NCBI GenBank assembly: GCA_015075635.1
Contig: JABTUA010000001.1
Location: 1,984,001 to 2,048,000, forward strand
DNA: 64,000 bases
Direction of reading: 5' to 3'
Source: Polyangiaceae bacterium
GTDB taxonomy: Bacteria > Myxococcota_A > Polyangia > Polyangiales > Polyangiaceae
Of this stretch, positions 27,501 to 38,248 are shown one piece after another. Position numbers and translations under genes: made by a program. The notes below the pieces were generated by a model. It saw only the letters and a program-made list of their open reading frames with translations, was not told the origin of the DNA and did not search any database. Position 1 is the first letter of the stretch, and each line of letters starts with the position of its first letter.

Positions 27501-29864
27501 GGGGCGCTCGCGGCGCTGGAGCGGGTGGCGCTCGGGGCGGGGGACTCGCAGCTCTTGACCCACGTGGACGCGAAGCTCGGCGCCACCTTGTCCTCGCCGG
27601 CGCTGGCGGCGGTCCACCAGACGCGGCTGGCGGAGGCGCTGGAGGCGCTCGGCGATCCGAGCGCGCTCGAGACCTTCCGCGCGGCGCTGGCCCGCGACCG
27701 CGACAACCTCGCGGCCGCGCTCGGCGTCACGCGCATCGCGGAGCAGAGCGAAGATCCAGGGCTGCTCGGCGAGGCAGCGGATCTGGCCTTCCGCGTGCTC
27801 GCCGACAAGGCGCTCGGCGCGGGCCTGCTGGTACGGGCGTCGCAGGCGTTGATGAAGATCTCCGACGTCGAGGGCGCGGTGATGGCGCTGGAGGCGGCGC
27901 TCGAGAAGCACCCGGACAGCGCCGAGGCCGCGGCCGAGCTCCGCCGCCTCTTGATTGGCCGCCGCGAGGTCGATCGGCTGTTCGACACGCTCTGCCAAGC
28001 GGCGCAGTGGGCCCAGGACCGGGAGCGCATGGCGTCGCTGTGGCTGGACGTTTCGGAGCTGCTCGCGGACGAGAAGAAGGACGTGCCCGCGGCCATCGCA
28101 GCGCTCTGCCGGACGCTCGAACACCTGCCGCGGCACGTGCCGACGCTGATGCGGCTCGGCGACCTCTACACCCGCGACAAGCAGTGGGCCGAAGCCGTGG
28201 ACCGGCTGAAGCAGGCGCTCGCGGCCGGGCCGCCGCCGGAGATAGAAATCGCCGCGCACCTGATGCTGTCCCGCATCCTGAAAGACGAGCTCGGGGACGA
28301 GGCCCGGGCGCTCGCGAGCCTGGAGCGCGTGCTGATCCTGGACGCCAAGAACCGCGAGGCCCTATCGCGCGTGCTCGAGATCCAGATGCGCCGGGGACAG
28401 ATGAGCGAGGCCGCGAACACCGCGGCGGAGCTGGTCGCGGTGGCCTCTTCGAACAAGGAGCGAGCCGACACGCTGGCGCTGCTCGCGCGCCTGAACCGCC
28501 AGAACAAGAACCTGGACGCCGCGGCGAACGCCTTCGAGCAGGCGGTGAGCATGGTCGGCACCGAGGGCACCATCGCCGCGGAGTTCAAGGACCTGTTGCT
28601 CGAGCAGAAGCTGCTCGGCGAGGATCCGCGCTGGGACTACTACATCGGCGCGCTCAGCGGTTACTCGGACATGCAGAGCGACCCGCGGAAGCGCTCCAGC
28701 ATCCAGCTCGAAATCGCGCAGGTACTCGCCGACGAGATGGAGATACCGGATCGCGCGCTGCACACCCTGCAACGCGCGCTCGCCGCGGATCCCGACAGCA
28801 CGCCGCTCCGTACCGAGCTCTCGAAGCGGCTCAAGCTGGCCGGCCATTACCCGCAGGCGTTGATCGAGCTGCGGCGCCTGCTCGAGGTGGACGTCACCAA
28901 GGTCGAGACCTGGAGCGCCATCCTGGAGTGCTTCCAGGCCATGCAGCGCACGGAAGAAGCGCAGCTGGCCATGGCTCCGCTGGTCGCGCTCGGCTTCGCC
29001 AGCGATCTGGAGCGCGCCACCGTGTCGTCGCGCCTGCCCCGCTTCGCGCACTCGCGCCCGCAGTCCTTCGACGAGACGGCGTTCCGCGGCGTGGACGCGC
29101 GCGGCGTGGATCCGGCGCTCGCCGTCCTCGCGGCCATCGCCGAGGGGCTCGGCAAGGTCTACCCGCCCGAGCTCGATCGCTACGGCCTGGGGAGCCGTGA
29201 CCGCATCACCAGCCGCTCGGGGCACCCGCTGAAGCAGCTGGCGGACCGTGTCGCGAGCGTGTTCGGTCCGCTCGAGTTCGACATCTACCTGCACCGCGCA
29301 CACCAGGGCGGGCTCGAGATCGAGCTCACGGATCCGCCGTCGCTCCTCGTGCCCGCGCACGTGCAGAGCCTGCGCGAGCCCGAGCAGGTGTTCCTGTTCG
29401 CGCGACCGCTGGCGCTCTTGGCGCGGGGCGGACACGCCCTGGGGCGGCTGGCCCCGGCGGAGATCGCGCTGCTCGTGATCGCGGCTTGCCGCGTCCTCGA
29501 TCCGAGCTTCGGCGCCGGCGTCTCCGACGAAGACTTCCTCCAGCAGCAGGCGAAGCGCGTGCAGAAGGCGATCTCGCGCCGGTCCCGGCGCACGCTCGAG
29601 GAGGTGGCGCCCGCGTTCATGAGCGCGCCGCGCCCGGACTGGGAGCAGTGGGCGTTCGAGCACAAGAAGACGGCCGCCCGAGCCGCCGCGCTCCTGGCCG
29701 ACGAGCTGCCGTCGAGCATCGCGCTGGTGCGGCGCATGGAGGGCGACCTGGCCGGCCTGCGCGGCGCGGCGCTGGCCCAGGGCATCGCGCTGACGCACGA
29801 TCTCCTGCGCTTCTGGGTGAGCGACGCGGCCTTCGCGCTCAGGCGCAGGATCGGGCTGCTCTAG
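24591..29864 (+). CDS. giant tetratricopeptide-repeat protein (1757 aa)
   Basis: A 1757-residue protein with no signal peptide. Residues 1-115 are Pro-rich and low complexity (PPPP, APPP runs). The remainder is an almost continuous solenoid of TPR-like units: DHYQKAYATCPDHLPTL, AMGYYRRAIDADPF and many AxxxY...AL...DP patterns, interspersed with longer 50-residue units. The last 350 residues lose the repeat and may form a globular cap. ATG at 24591 was preferred over an upstream GTG at 24558 that would add a non-coding-like stretch. Probably a protein-interaction scaffold. It is divergent from hutU. Confidence 0.9.
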   Translation: MAEDDASGSKKPPKPAGRSVPPPPRKVVPPPAPPGSNPKAAVPPPPQRRPAGPPPKEPVRVAPPPVAVGSATETPKPQVRAQPKSIPPPLPQSPPPPAAVHLKTDAGIGTQRPSEAPLWAQRTLKKLEADLARERDPLRVGRLHYEVARLYEAPLGDLTNAADHYQKAYATCPDHLPTLRGARRVLCAKKSFQAALPLFDAEARYLAEPVLKAQLFYEKGRILEDHLAQRREARDAYAAAADLDGQNAAYLKALERVDTQAKSWDALDKTLERSANAVASDSRHRAALIVERARLVETRKGDSRTATELYNEALGFDPRAPAALEALKRLHYAHQRWRDLTFVLAREAEQASDPNVRAMAYYRMGRVLSDRLGHLDEGLSAFERAASELPGEPMVLEELARLYELGKRWDSLTGVLERLAELARSDNEKVGIQHRIGQLAEERLNDETRAITWFSSALKLDPTYLPALQALGKIYTRRQQWAELIGMHLAEAGATADAARKASSHARVAAIYEERLGNVEHAAQHHARALGLLPGYAPSFKALSRIYQQAGKWRELVELFERVVDDAKDAETKITYLFKIGRAWEDALGSPVHALGAYKRVLDVSPNHFGGIHAAQRAAERAGRYKELVWALELEAEKVNDKRQAVMLYHRAGEVLEDCLDDLEGALARYRRVVELDKGYQPALSSLGRLYYQAGRWEDLLDTYKRELEVAGKGPAAAALLYKMGELSEERIGRDDDAMGYYRRAIDADPFHRPALHALGRKLAERGQWAELVKLIELELSGLKDPAERARSAFHLGEVYENRLSQPERALQAYEQALLSVPEFRPASDGRARLLTLAKEYKKLGEDLSREITSARDPVVAMVALFRQGELYRDELNDPRRAIEAFEAVLSRDPSHLGALLALEPLYAEIGAWEALARVFATEARVLSDVGARVAALKELARLEETRGVGKPEELRAAYIAVLQLSPSDPGALAALERVALGAGDSQLLTHVDAKLGATLSSPALAAVHQTRLAEALEALGDPSALETFRAALARDRDNLAAALGVTRIAEQSEDPGLLGEAADLAFRVLADKALGAGLLVRASQALMKISDVEGAVMALEAALEKHPDSAEAAAELRRLLIGRREVDRLFDTLCQAAQWAQDRERMASLWLDVSELLADEKKDVPAAIAALCRTLEHLPRHVPTLMRLGDLYTRDKQWAEAVDRLKQALAAGPPPEIEIAAHLMLSRILKDELGDEARALASLERVLILDAKNREALSRVLEIQMRRGQMSEAANTAAELVAVASSNKERADTLALLARLNRQNKNLDAAANAFEQAVSMVGTEGTIAAEFKDLLLEQKLLGEDPRWDYYIGALSGYSDMQSDPRKRSSIQLEIAQVLADEMEIPDRALHTLQRALAADPDSTPLRTELSKRLKLAGHYPQALIELRRLLEVDVTKVETWSAILECFQAMQRTEEAQLAMAPLVALGFASDLERATVSSRLPRFAHSRPQSFDETAFRGVDARGVDPALAVLAAIAEGLGKVYPPELDRYGLGSRDRITSRSGHPLKQLADRVASVFGPLEFDIYLHRAHQGGLEIELTDPPSLLVPAHVQSLREPEQVFLFARPLALLARGGHALGRLAPAEIALLVIAACRVLDPSFGAGVSDEDFLQQQAKRVQKAISRRSRRTLEEVAPAFMSAPRPDWEQWAFEHKKTAARAAALLADELPSSIALVRRMEGDLAGLRGAALAQGIALTHDLLRFWVSDAAFALRRRIGLL

Positions 29865-29931
29865 CCTGGGCTGGAGTCGAGCTGAGCTTGCAGTAGCGCC
29901 CGGCGCGGCTCGCGACTACGACGCCCGGGTG

Positions 29932-31955
<2,024 letters not shown>

Positions 31956-31959
<4 letters not shown>

Positions 31960-32438
31960 AGCCGCGGCTGCGCCCCATCGAGCCGCGGGACGACGCGGCT
32001 TTGGCCGCCGTGATCCGCGAGGTGATGCCCAGCTTCGGCGCCAAGGGCGAGGGCTTCGCCATCAACGATCCCGAGGTGGATTTCATGAGCCGCGCCTACT
32101 CGGGCGAGCGCGCGTGCTACTGGGTGGCCGAGCAGGACGGGCGGCTGGTGGGCGGTGGCGGCTTCGCGCCCCTCGAGGGCGGTGCGCCCGACACCTGCGA
32201 GCTGCGCAAGATGTACTTCTTGCCGGAGGCACGCGGTCACGGCGTGGGACGCGAGCTCTTGGAGCTCTGCCTCGCCGAGGCGAAGCGTCGTGGCTTTCGG
32301 CGCTGCTACCTGGAGACCCTGGAGAACATGACCGCTGCGCGGCACTTGTACGAGCGGCACGGCTTCGCTCGGCTCGCCAGACCGGAGGGTCACACCGGCC
32401 ACTTCGGCTGCGACGCCTGGTACGCGCGGGACCTGTGA
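31956..32438 (+). CDS. GNAT-family N-acetyltransferase
   Basis: 160 residues with a full GNAT fold. The ELRKMYFLPEARGHGVGREL block contains the acetyl-CoA pyrophosphate-binding loop (R-G-H-G-V-G), and the YLETLENMTAARHLYERHGF block is the usual motif B. The GTG start overlaps the peptidase stop by 4 bp, so they are cotranscribed. The substrate (amine or amino acid) is unknown; the neighbour suggests peptide-derived amines, as inference. It ends 3 bp before the convergent UGA-containing gene. Confidence 0.92.
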
Positions 32439-32441
32439 CCC

Positions 32442-32801
32442 TCACGCCCAGACGAACAGCGCGGTCGCGCCGAGCGCCAGTCCCCAGGCCAGGAGCGACG
32501 TGAAGCGGCCGCGCCGGCGCACGCGCTCGCGCTCGAGCGGCGACACGATGGGCTCGACACCCTCGTCCGTCTCGCGCAGACCGCGCGAGGCCTTGTAGCT
32601 TCAGGTGCCGTACAGGCCCTGAAGGAAGCCGTTCGCTGCCATGTAGAACGGCACCACCAGGAGCAGGCGAGCGGCCCAGGGGACCCCCAGCTTGGCCAAG
32701 ATCACCGCGCTGATCAGCGCCACGGCGACGGTGACGACTCCGTAGCGCAGACCCCGGGCGCTGCAGGCCGGGCTCAGGTTGGCCGTGGCTTCCGAAGCCA
32801 T
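32442..32801 (-). CDS. candidate small membrane selenoprotein (in-frame UGA, Sec67)
   Basis: A 119-codon frame with a single internal TGA (32601-32603) and a terminal TGA at 32442. Both parts are coding-like: in the 52 codons after the internal TGA nearly every third base is G or C. The product has three hydrophobic spans (about residues 20-38, 43-60, 101-119). The UGA is at position 67 just after span 2, in a GLYGT-U-SYKASRG context. A 7-bp stem with a GGUCU loop follows the UGA (see the SECIS entry), supporting selenocysteine. I recall related small myxobacterial membrane proteins with Cys here but cannot verify it. The alternative is a nonsense mutation leaving a 66-aa stub. No sel genes are in the window. 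Confidence 0.7.
32571..32589 (-). promoter_or_regulatory. SECIS-like hairpin downstream of the in-frame UGA
   Basis: On the minus strand CTCGCGC (32589-32583) pairs perfectly with GCGCGAG (32577-32571) around the five-base loop GGTCT. The loop begins 18 nt after the UGA. In E. coli fdhF the GGUCU loop of the SECIS also starts 18 nt after the UGA, as codons +7 and +8 (GGU CUG). Here too codons +7 and +8 are GGU CUG. SelB recognises the loop G and U in this position. Confidence 0.65.
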
Positions 32802-32846
32802 CGAGTACTAAGTCTAGCGCGCCGCTCCCGCGGCGGAAGTGGCCCC

Positions 32847-35585
32847 GTGACCGAGCCCGTACCCCGACGCGCCGCGCTCAGCTCCTTCATCGACGTGCGC
32901 GCGGGGGAGGGCAGGCCGCTGCTCTCGGCCACCGCCACGCTGTTCGGGCTGGTCGCGGCCCACAGCCTGCTCGAGACGGCGCGCGACGCGCTGTTCCTCG
33001 GCCAGCTCCCGGCCAGCCGTTTGCCGCTCGTGTACCTGGTGGTCGCGCTGGTGGGCGTCGGGCTGACGGATCTCAACGCGCGCTTCATCCGGCGCTTCGG
33101 TCGCAGGAACGCCTTGGTCGTCACCACCACCTTGCTCTCGCTCGGGACGGCCTGGCTGCACTTCCGACCCGTCACGCCGGGCCTCGCCTTCGGGCTCTAC
33201 GTCTGGAGCGCCCTCGCCGGATCGCTCGGCGTGGTGCAGTTCTGGCTCCTGGCCGGCGAGGTCTTCACCTCGGCCCAGAGCAAGCGCTTCTTCCCGGTCG
33301 TCTCCGCCGGCGGCGTGCTCGGGGCGGTGGTCGGCTCGGCGCTGGCGGTGCTCTTGCTGTGGCTGCTGCCCGTCGGCAGCTTGCTCTTGGCGGCGGCCGC
33401 GCTCTCGCTCGGCACGGCGTTCTTGGCCGCGTCGAGCTCCGAGCCGGAGGCCCTGGCGCCGCGCCAGCGCGCTCCGGCGCCGGCGCTCGGTGGCAGCGTC
33501 GGGCTCCTCCTCCACGATGGCTACGTGCGTCGCGTGGCGCTCTTGGTCGTGAGCTCGACCCTGGCGCTGCTCACGCTCGACTACCTGTTCAAGAGCGCGG
33601 CCGCGGCGGCCTTGCCGAAGCAGGAGCTCGGCCCGTTCTTCGCGCGCTACTACGGCGCACTCAACACCGCGGCGCTTGTGGTGCAGCTCCTGGTCGCCGG
33701 GCGCATCGTGCGCCGCTTCGGCATCGCGGCGGCGCTCGCGGTGCTGCCGGTTTGCCTGGCGCTCGGCGCGGCGGGCCTGGTGGTCCTGGGCGGCGCCTTC
33801 GCGCTCCTGCTCTTGACCAAAGGCGCGGACGGGGCGCTGCGGCACTCGGTCCACCGCGTGGGCGTGGAGCTCACCTACCTGCCGATGGACCCGGAGCTGC
33901 GCGACCGCGCCAAGCCCCTGATCGACTCGGTGATCGGGCGCGTGGCGCAGGCGCTCGGCGCCGGCGGGCTGTTCTTGCTGGCGACCTACGGCCTCGGTAG
34001 CCCGACCGTGCTCGGCGCGCTGGTCGCCGCGCTGTCCCTGGTCTGGCTGGTGGCGGCGCTGGCGATTCGACGCCCGTACCTCGACCTGTTCCGGCAGTCC
34101 CTGGGCCGCGGCTCGGGTTACGCGGAGCTGTCGCTCAGCGACCTGGATCTGGGCTCGGCTCAGACCGTGATCGAGGCGCTCTCGAGCCCGGAGCCGGCGC
34201 GCGCGTTGGCGGCGATGAACCTGCTCGCGGACGCGGAGCGCACGCGGCTCATCCCTGCGCTCATCCTGTACCACGACCAGGAAGAGGTGCTGCTCCGCGC
34301 GCTCGAGGTCGTCCCGGACGCGACCCGGGAGGACTGGGTGCCGCTCGCGCGTCGCTTGCTCGAGCATTCCTCCGAGCGCGTGGCGACACGGGCGGCGCGG
34401 GCGCTGGGGCGCCATGGCAGGTTGCCGGAGGTCGCCGCAGCCATCGGCCCCCTGCGGGCGTACCTGGCGGTGGGCCGCCTCGGGCGCGATCGCTCGGCCG
34501 ACCCAGCCGCAGATCCCGAGCTCACCGCGATGATCGCCGGCACCACGCCGGCGTGTCACGGCGCCCGCCTGGCGCTCGCCGACGCGATCGCCGACGCCAA
34601 GGACCCGAGGTTCTCGCCGGTAGTGGAGCGGCTCGCCCGCGACGCCGATGGGGAGGTCGCCGAGGCTGCGCTCGGTGCGCTCGCATCCCTGGGAAGTGAC
34701 GAGAGCATTCCGTTTCTGATCGAGACCCTCGCCGACCCACGGCGGCGGGCGGCCGCGCGGCAAGCGCTGGTGCGCTTCGGCGATCGAGCCCTCGAGGCGC
34801 TCGGGATCGCGCTCACCGACGGGCGCTTCACCGAGCGCGTGCGTCGAGAGATCCCGCGAGCGATCGGCGAGCTCGGCAGCGAGCGCGCCGCGGGCTTGCT
34901 CTCCGACGCGCTGGTCGGCGAGCTGCCCGGGCTCGTGCGCTACCGCGTGTTGCGCGCGCTCGGCCGCTTGGTCCGACGACACGGCGTGCGCGTCCCGCGG
35001 GAGCGGCTCGAGCCGGAGCTGCTCAGAAACCTGGAAGAGAGCCTGCGCCTGGCCGCCCTCGCGCTGGTGTTCGAGGAGAGCGGCCCACCGCCAGAGCGCG
35101 CGCGGCCGAGCGATCGGCTCTTGCGCGGCTTGATCGCGGACAAGCAGCGCCAGGCGCGGGAGCGCGCCTTCCGCATCCTGCAGATGCTGTACCGGAGCGA
35201 GGATCTGCGCAGTGTGTACTTCGCGCTCGAGTCTTCGGACAAACGCGTGCGCGCCAACGCTCTCGAGCTGGTCGACGCGCTGATCCTGCGCGCCAGCGAA
35301 GAGCTTCGCGATCTGCTCAGCTGGGTGGTGGACGACCTCTCGCTCCGCGAGCGCGTCGAGCGCTCGGAGGCGCGACTACCCGGTAGGCCGCGAACCCTGG
35401 ACGCGGCGCTCGGCGTGATGCTCGGGGACTCCGACGACGCGCTGGCGACCCTCGCCGCCTACCACGTGCGCGCCCTTGCCGTGACCGACCTCGACGACGA
35501 GGCCGCGGAGGTGTTCAGCCAGCGCCGCTGGATGCCCCTCGACGCCGACGCCTCGGCGTTGTTCGGAGGCCGCAGCAATGAGTGA
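32847..35585 (+). CDS. nucleotide-transporter (NTT/MFS)-like protein fused to HEAT repeats
   Basis: 912 residues. Residues about 30-420 contain 10-12 hydrophobic spans and resemble the ATP:ADP antiporter (NTT) branch of the MFS: SLLETARDALFLG, LPASRLPLVYL, and the RHSVHRVGVELTYLPM segment late in the membrane half. Residues about 440-900 are a soluble alpha-solenoid of HEAT-like units (AEAALGALASLGSDESIPFL, AARQALVRFGDRALEAL). It overlaps the cNMP-binding gene by 8 bp. Transported substrate unknown; NTT relatives in free-living bacteria with HEAT tails are not known to be energy parasites. Confidence 0.85.
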   Translation: MTEPVPRRAALSSFIDVRAGEGRPLLSATATLFGLVAAHSLLETARDALFLGQLPASRLPLVYLVVALVGVGLTDLNARFIRRFGRRNALVVTTTLLSLGTAWLHFRPVTPGLAFGLYVWSALAGSLGVVQFWLLAGEVFTSAQSKRFFPVVSAGGVLGAVVGSALAVLLLWLLPVGSLLLAAAALSLGTAFLAASSSEPEALAPRQRAPAPALGGSVGLLLHDGYVRRVALLVVSSTLALLTLDYLFKSAAAAALPKQELGPFFARYYGALNTAALVVQLLVAGRIVRRFGIAAALAVLPVCLALGAAGLVVLGGAFALLLLTKGADGALRHSVHRVGVELTYLPMDPELRDRAKPLIDSVIGRVAQALGAGGLFLLATYGLGSPTVLGALVAALSLVWLVAALAIRRPYLDLFRQSLGRGSGYAELSLSDLDLGSAQTVIEALSSPEPARALAAMNLLADAERTRLIPALILYHDQEEVLLRALEVVPDATREDWVPLARRLLEHSSERVATRAARALGRHGRLPEVAAAIGPLRAYLAVGRLGRDRSADPAADPELTAMIAGTTPACHGARLALADAIADAKDPRFSPVVERLARDADGEVAEAALGALASLGSDESIPFLIETLADPRRRAAARQALVRFGDRALEALGIALTDGRFTERVRREIPRAIGELGSERAAGLLSDALVGELPGLVRYRVLRALGRLVRRHGVRVPRERLEPELLRNLEESLRLAALALVFEESGPPPERARPSDRLLRGLIADKQRQARERAFRILQMLYRSEDLRSVYFALESSDKRVRANALELVDALILRASEELRDLLSWVVDDLSLRERVERSEARLPGRPRTLDAALGVMLGDSDDALATLAAYHVRALAVTDLDDEAAEVFSQRRWMPLDADASALFGGRSNE

Positions 35586-36504
35586 CTCCGCGGTCGAGCG
35601 CCTCGAACGCTCGCTGTTCATGCGCACGCTGTTCGGCAGCCAGAGCGGCCCGAGCGTGGAGCAGGTGGTGGCGCTGATGAGCGACGTCTACTTCGATGCC
35701 GGCCAGACCGTGTACCGGAAGGGCGAAGCAAGCCGCGAGATCTACTTCATCGTCAAGGGGCAGGTCGTGCTCGAGGCCGAGGGGCTCGCGCCCTGGACCT
35801 TCGGCGCCCGCGACGGCATCGGCTTCCAGGACGCGATGCAAGACAGCGCCCACACCCGCACCGCCCGCGCACTGAGCGCGGTGCACGCGCTGGCCTTCTC
35901 CGTCGAGGACTGGTTCGACGTGCTCGAGGGCAACCCCGAGCTCGGCCGCGGCGCGGTGATGGGCCACGCGCGGGCGGTGTCCCGGATGATCGACGAGCTC
36001 GGCTTCGATGCCGCCTTCGCGCCGCCCGGCCCCGGCGAGCCCGCCGACCTCGGCCGCCCGCCGGGGCTGGTGGACCGCATGCTCATGCTGACCGACGCGC
36101 CGCTCCTCGCGCGCGCCGGCATTCAAGCCGTGGCCGTGCTGGCGCGCCTCGGCCGCCCGCGTCTGATCCGCCAGGGCGGCCTTCTGCACAAGCAGGGCGA
36201 GGCTCGCACCAGCCTCTGCCTGGTCGGCCAGGGAGAGCTCCAGCTGGCGCGCGAAGGAGAGCCCGCCGTCGGTCGGTTCGGCCCCGGCAGCGTGGCGGGG
36301 AGCCTGGGCATGCTCGCGCGGCCGCGCCACGACGCGACGCTCTCGGCCGCGACGGACGCCGTCGTGCTCGAGCTCGACGACGACGACTTCTTCGAGGCGA
36401 TGGACGATCACTTCGATCTGGCGCGGGCCGTCTTCGCCTACATGGCGAAGGAACGCGGCCGGCTCATGGAGCTCATCGCCCGCCGGCGCGCGCTCAGCAG
36501 CTGA
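35578..36504 (+). CDS. double cyclic-nucleotide-binding domain protein
   Basis: 308 residues with two CRP-like cNMP-binding domains. Domain 1 (about residues 20-130) has FDAGQTVYRKGEASREIYFIVKGQV. Domain 2 (about 175-300) has LIRQGGLLHKQGEARTSLCLVGQGELQLAREG. There is no HTH and no membrane span. The canonical phosphate-binding cassette (FGExAL-x-R) is poorly kept in both, so nucleotide binding is uncertain. It is coupled to the NTT-HEAT gene (8-bp overlap) and probably acts as its cytoplasmic regulatory subunit, an inference from coupling. The 3' end overlaps the convergent Cys-rich gene by 11 bp. Confidence 0.85.
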   Translation: MSDSAVERLERSLFMRTLFGSQSGPSVEQVVALMSDVYFDAGQTVYRKGEASREIYFIVKGQVVLEAEGLAPWTFGARDGIGFQDAMQDSAHTRTARALSAVHALAFSVEDWFDVLEGNPELGRGAVMGHARAVSRMIDELGFDAAFAPPGPGEPADLGRPPGLVDRMLMLTDAPLLARAGIQAVAVLARLGRPRLIRQGGLLHKQGEARTSLCLVGQGELQLAREGEPAVGRFGPGSVAGSLGMLARPRHDATLSAATDAVVLELDDDDFFEAMDDHFDLARAVFAYMAKERGRLMELIARRRALSS

Positions 36505-38158
36505 AGACCTGCCACTCGAAGATGACCGGGTTCGAGCCCTGGCCGGTGTTGGAGGTGTGGACGCCGTAGATGCGGAGCTTGGTGGTGCTGACCGCGGTGG
36601 TCAGCGTGTGGCTCCAGTCGTTGGTCTGGCCCGAGACCGTGCCGGCGCCGACCCAGGAAGCGCCGTTCCAGTATTGGATCGTGCCGCCCGCCAGGTTCCG
36701 GCCGCTGGAGACGCCGCAGGTGCTCGCGCTCGCCGGGACGGTGTCGATGCTGATGCGCTTGACGGTCACGCTGCTCGGCCAGTCGAGCTGGATGTAGGCC
36801 GAGCCCGGCGAGCTGCCGGCGTCCACCCAGTGGAACTTCTCGGTGTTGCAGGAGGCCTCCAGGTAGCCGTCGTTCATCTTGTTCGGGCCGACGTTGAAGC
36901 TCACCTGACCGCTGGACCCCGCTGGGCTCGAGAGCGCCGTGGCCGTGAGCGCGACGTTGGTGGACGGATTGCAGCTCGACACGCAGCTGCCGCCCTGGCA
37001 GGTCTGGCTGGCGGAGCAGGCGTTGCCGCAGGCGCCGCAGTTGCTCGCGTCGGTGCTGGTGTTGACGCAGCTGTTGCCGCACTTGGTCTGGCCGCTGGGG
37101 CAGACCAGCGTGCAGGCGCTGTTCTGACAAACCTGGCCCGTCGGGCACTTGTTCGAGCAAACGCCGCAGTTGTTGGCGTCGTTCTTGGTGTCGACGCAGG
37201 TCGTGCCGCACTTGGTCTGGCCAGTGGGGCAGACCAAGGTGCAGACCCCGGAGAGGCAGGTGAGGCCGGAGCCGCAGGCGTTGCCGCAGCTGCCGCAGTT
37301 GTTCGGATCCACCTGCATGTCCACGCAGGCGTTGTTGCAGTTGGTCGTGCCGCCGCTGCAGATGAGCGTGCACTTGCTGCTCACGCAGCCCTGCCCGGTC
37401 GTACACGCCGTGCCGCAGGCGCCGCAGTTGGCTGGGTCCTTGGTCAGATCGGCGCACTTGCTACCGCACTTGGTCAGGCCGCCGGAGCAGACCAGCCCGC
37501 ACGTGCCGCTCTGGCACGCCTCGCCGCTCGCGCACGCGTTGGCGCAAGCCCCGCAGTTCTGCGGATCCACCGCCGTGTCCACGCACTTGCCGCCACAGTT
37601 CGTCGAGCCACCGGAGCAGACCACGCCGCACTGCCCCTGCGAGCAGACTTCACCCGTCGCGCAGGCGTTGCCACAGGTGCCGCAGTTCTGCGGATCCACC
37701 TGGAGGTCGGCGCACTTGCCCGACTGGCCCCAGCTCGAGCAGTTCGTCGTTCCACCCAGGCACTCGCTCGCGCACTGGCCGATGGTGCACATCTCACCGG
37801 CGGCGCAGATGTTGCCGCAGGTCCCGCAGTTCGCCGGGTCGGTCTGTAGATCGGCGCACTTGCCGTCGCAGTTGGTGGTGCCGCCTGAGCAGAAGCCGCC
37901 ACACACACCCTGCGAGCAGACCTGACTGCTCGGGCAGAGGTTGTCGCAAACACCGCAGTGACTCGGGTTCGCCATGGGGTCGATGCAGGCGCTCCTGCAC
38001 TGGATGTTCGGCGGCTGGCACTGCCCCGTCCCGCCGCCGGAGCCGCCGAAGGAGCCCCCGCCAATTCCGCCGACGTCCTCGCTGCTGCCCGTGGCGCAGC
38101 CCAAGGTGGCAGAGCCCAAGACCAAGAGACACGCCCCGATCCGCCGAAGGAAGCCCAT
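36494..38158 (-). CDS. Cys-repeat lipoprotein with C-terminal discoidin-like domain
   Basis: 554 residues: signal peptide with lipobox SATLGC, a Gly/Ser linker, then eight to nine Cys-rich repeats of about 40 residues. The repeat logic is C-x-x-G-x-T-x-C...C-x-D...D-x-x-N-C-G-x-C-x-N-x-C...G-x-x-C. The last 150 residues (NVALTATALSSPAG, FHWVDAGSSPGSAYIQLDW, RIYGVHTS) look like an F5/8 type C (discoidin) carbohydrate-binding domain. Surface-exposed and heavily disulphide-bonded. The family is common in myxobacteria; ligand unknown. Confidence 0.85.
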   Translation of the reverse strand: MGFLRRIGACLLVLGSATLGCATGSSEDVGGIGGGSFGGSGGGTGQCQPPNIQCRSACIDPMANPSHCGVCDNLCPSSQVCSQGVCGGFCSGGTTNCDGKCADLQTDPANCGTCGNICAAGEMCTIGQCASECLGGTTNCSSWGQSGKCADLQVDPQNCGTCGNACATGEVCSQGQCGVVCSGGSTNCGGKCVDTAVDPQNCGACANACASGEACQSGTCGLVCSGGLTKCGSKCADLTKDPANCGACGTACTTGQGCVSSKCTLICSGGTTNCNNACVDMQVDPNNCGSCGNACGSGLTCLSGVCTLVCPTGQTKCGTTCVDTKNDANNCGVCSNKCPTGQVCQNSACTLVCPSGQTKCGNSCVNTSTDASNCGACGNACSASQTCQGGSCVSSCNPSTNVALTATALSSPAGSSGQVSFNVGPNKMNDGYLEASCNTEKFHWVDAGSSPGSAYIQLDWPSSVTVKRISIDTVPASASTCGVSSGRNLAGGTIQYWNGASWVGAGTVSGQTNDWSHTLTTAVSTTKLRIYGVHTSNTGQGSNPVIFEWQVFSC

Positions 38159-38248
38159 GGATCCCAGATTCTAGAGCATTTTGGCGGGCTCGGCCGGGGA
38201 GCAGAATTTTCAGCCTGCCCGGGGCCGGCTTCGGCGACAATTCGGGTG

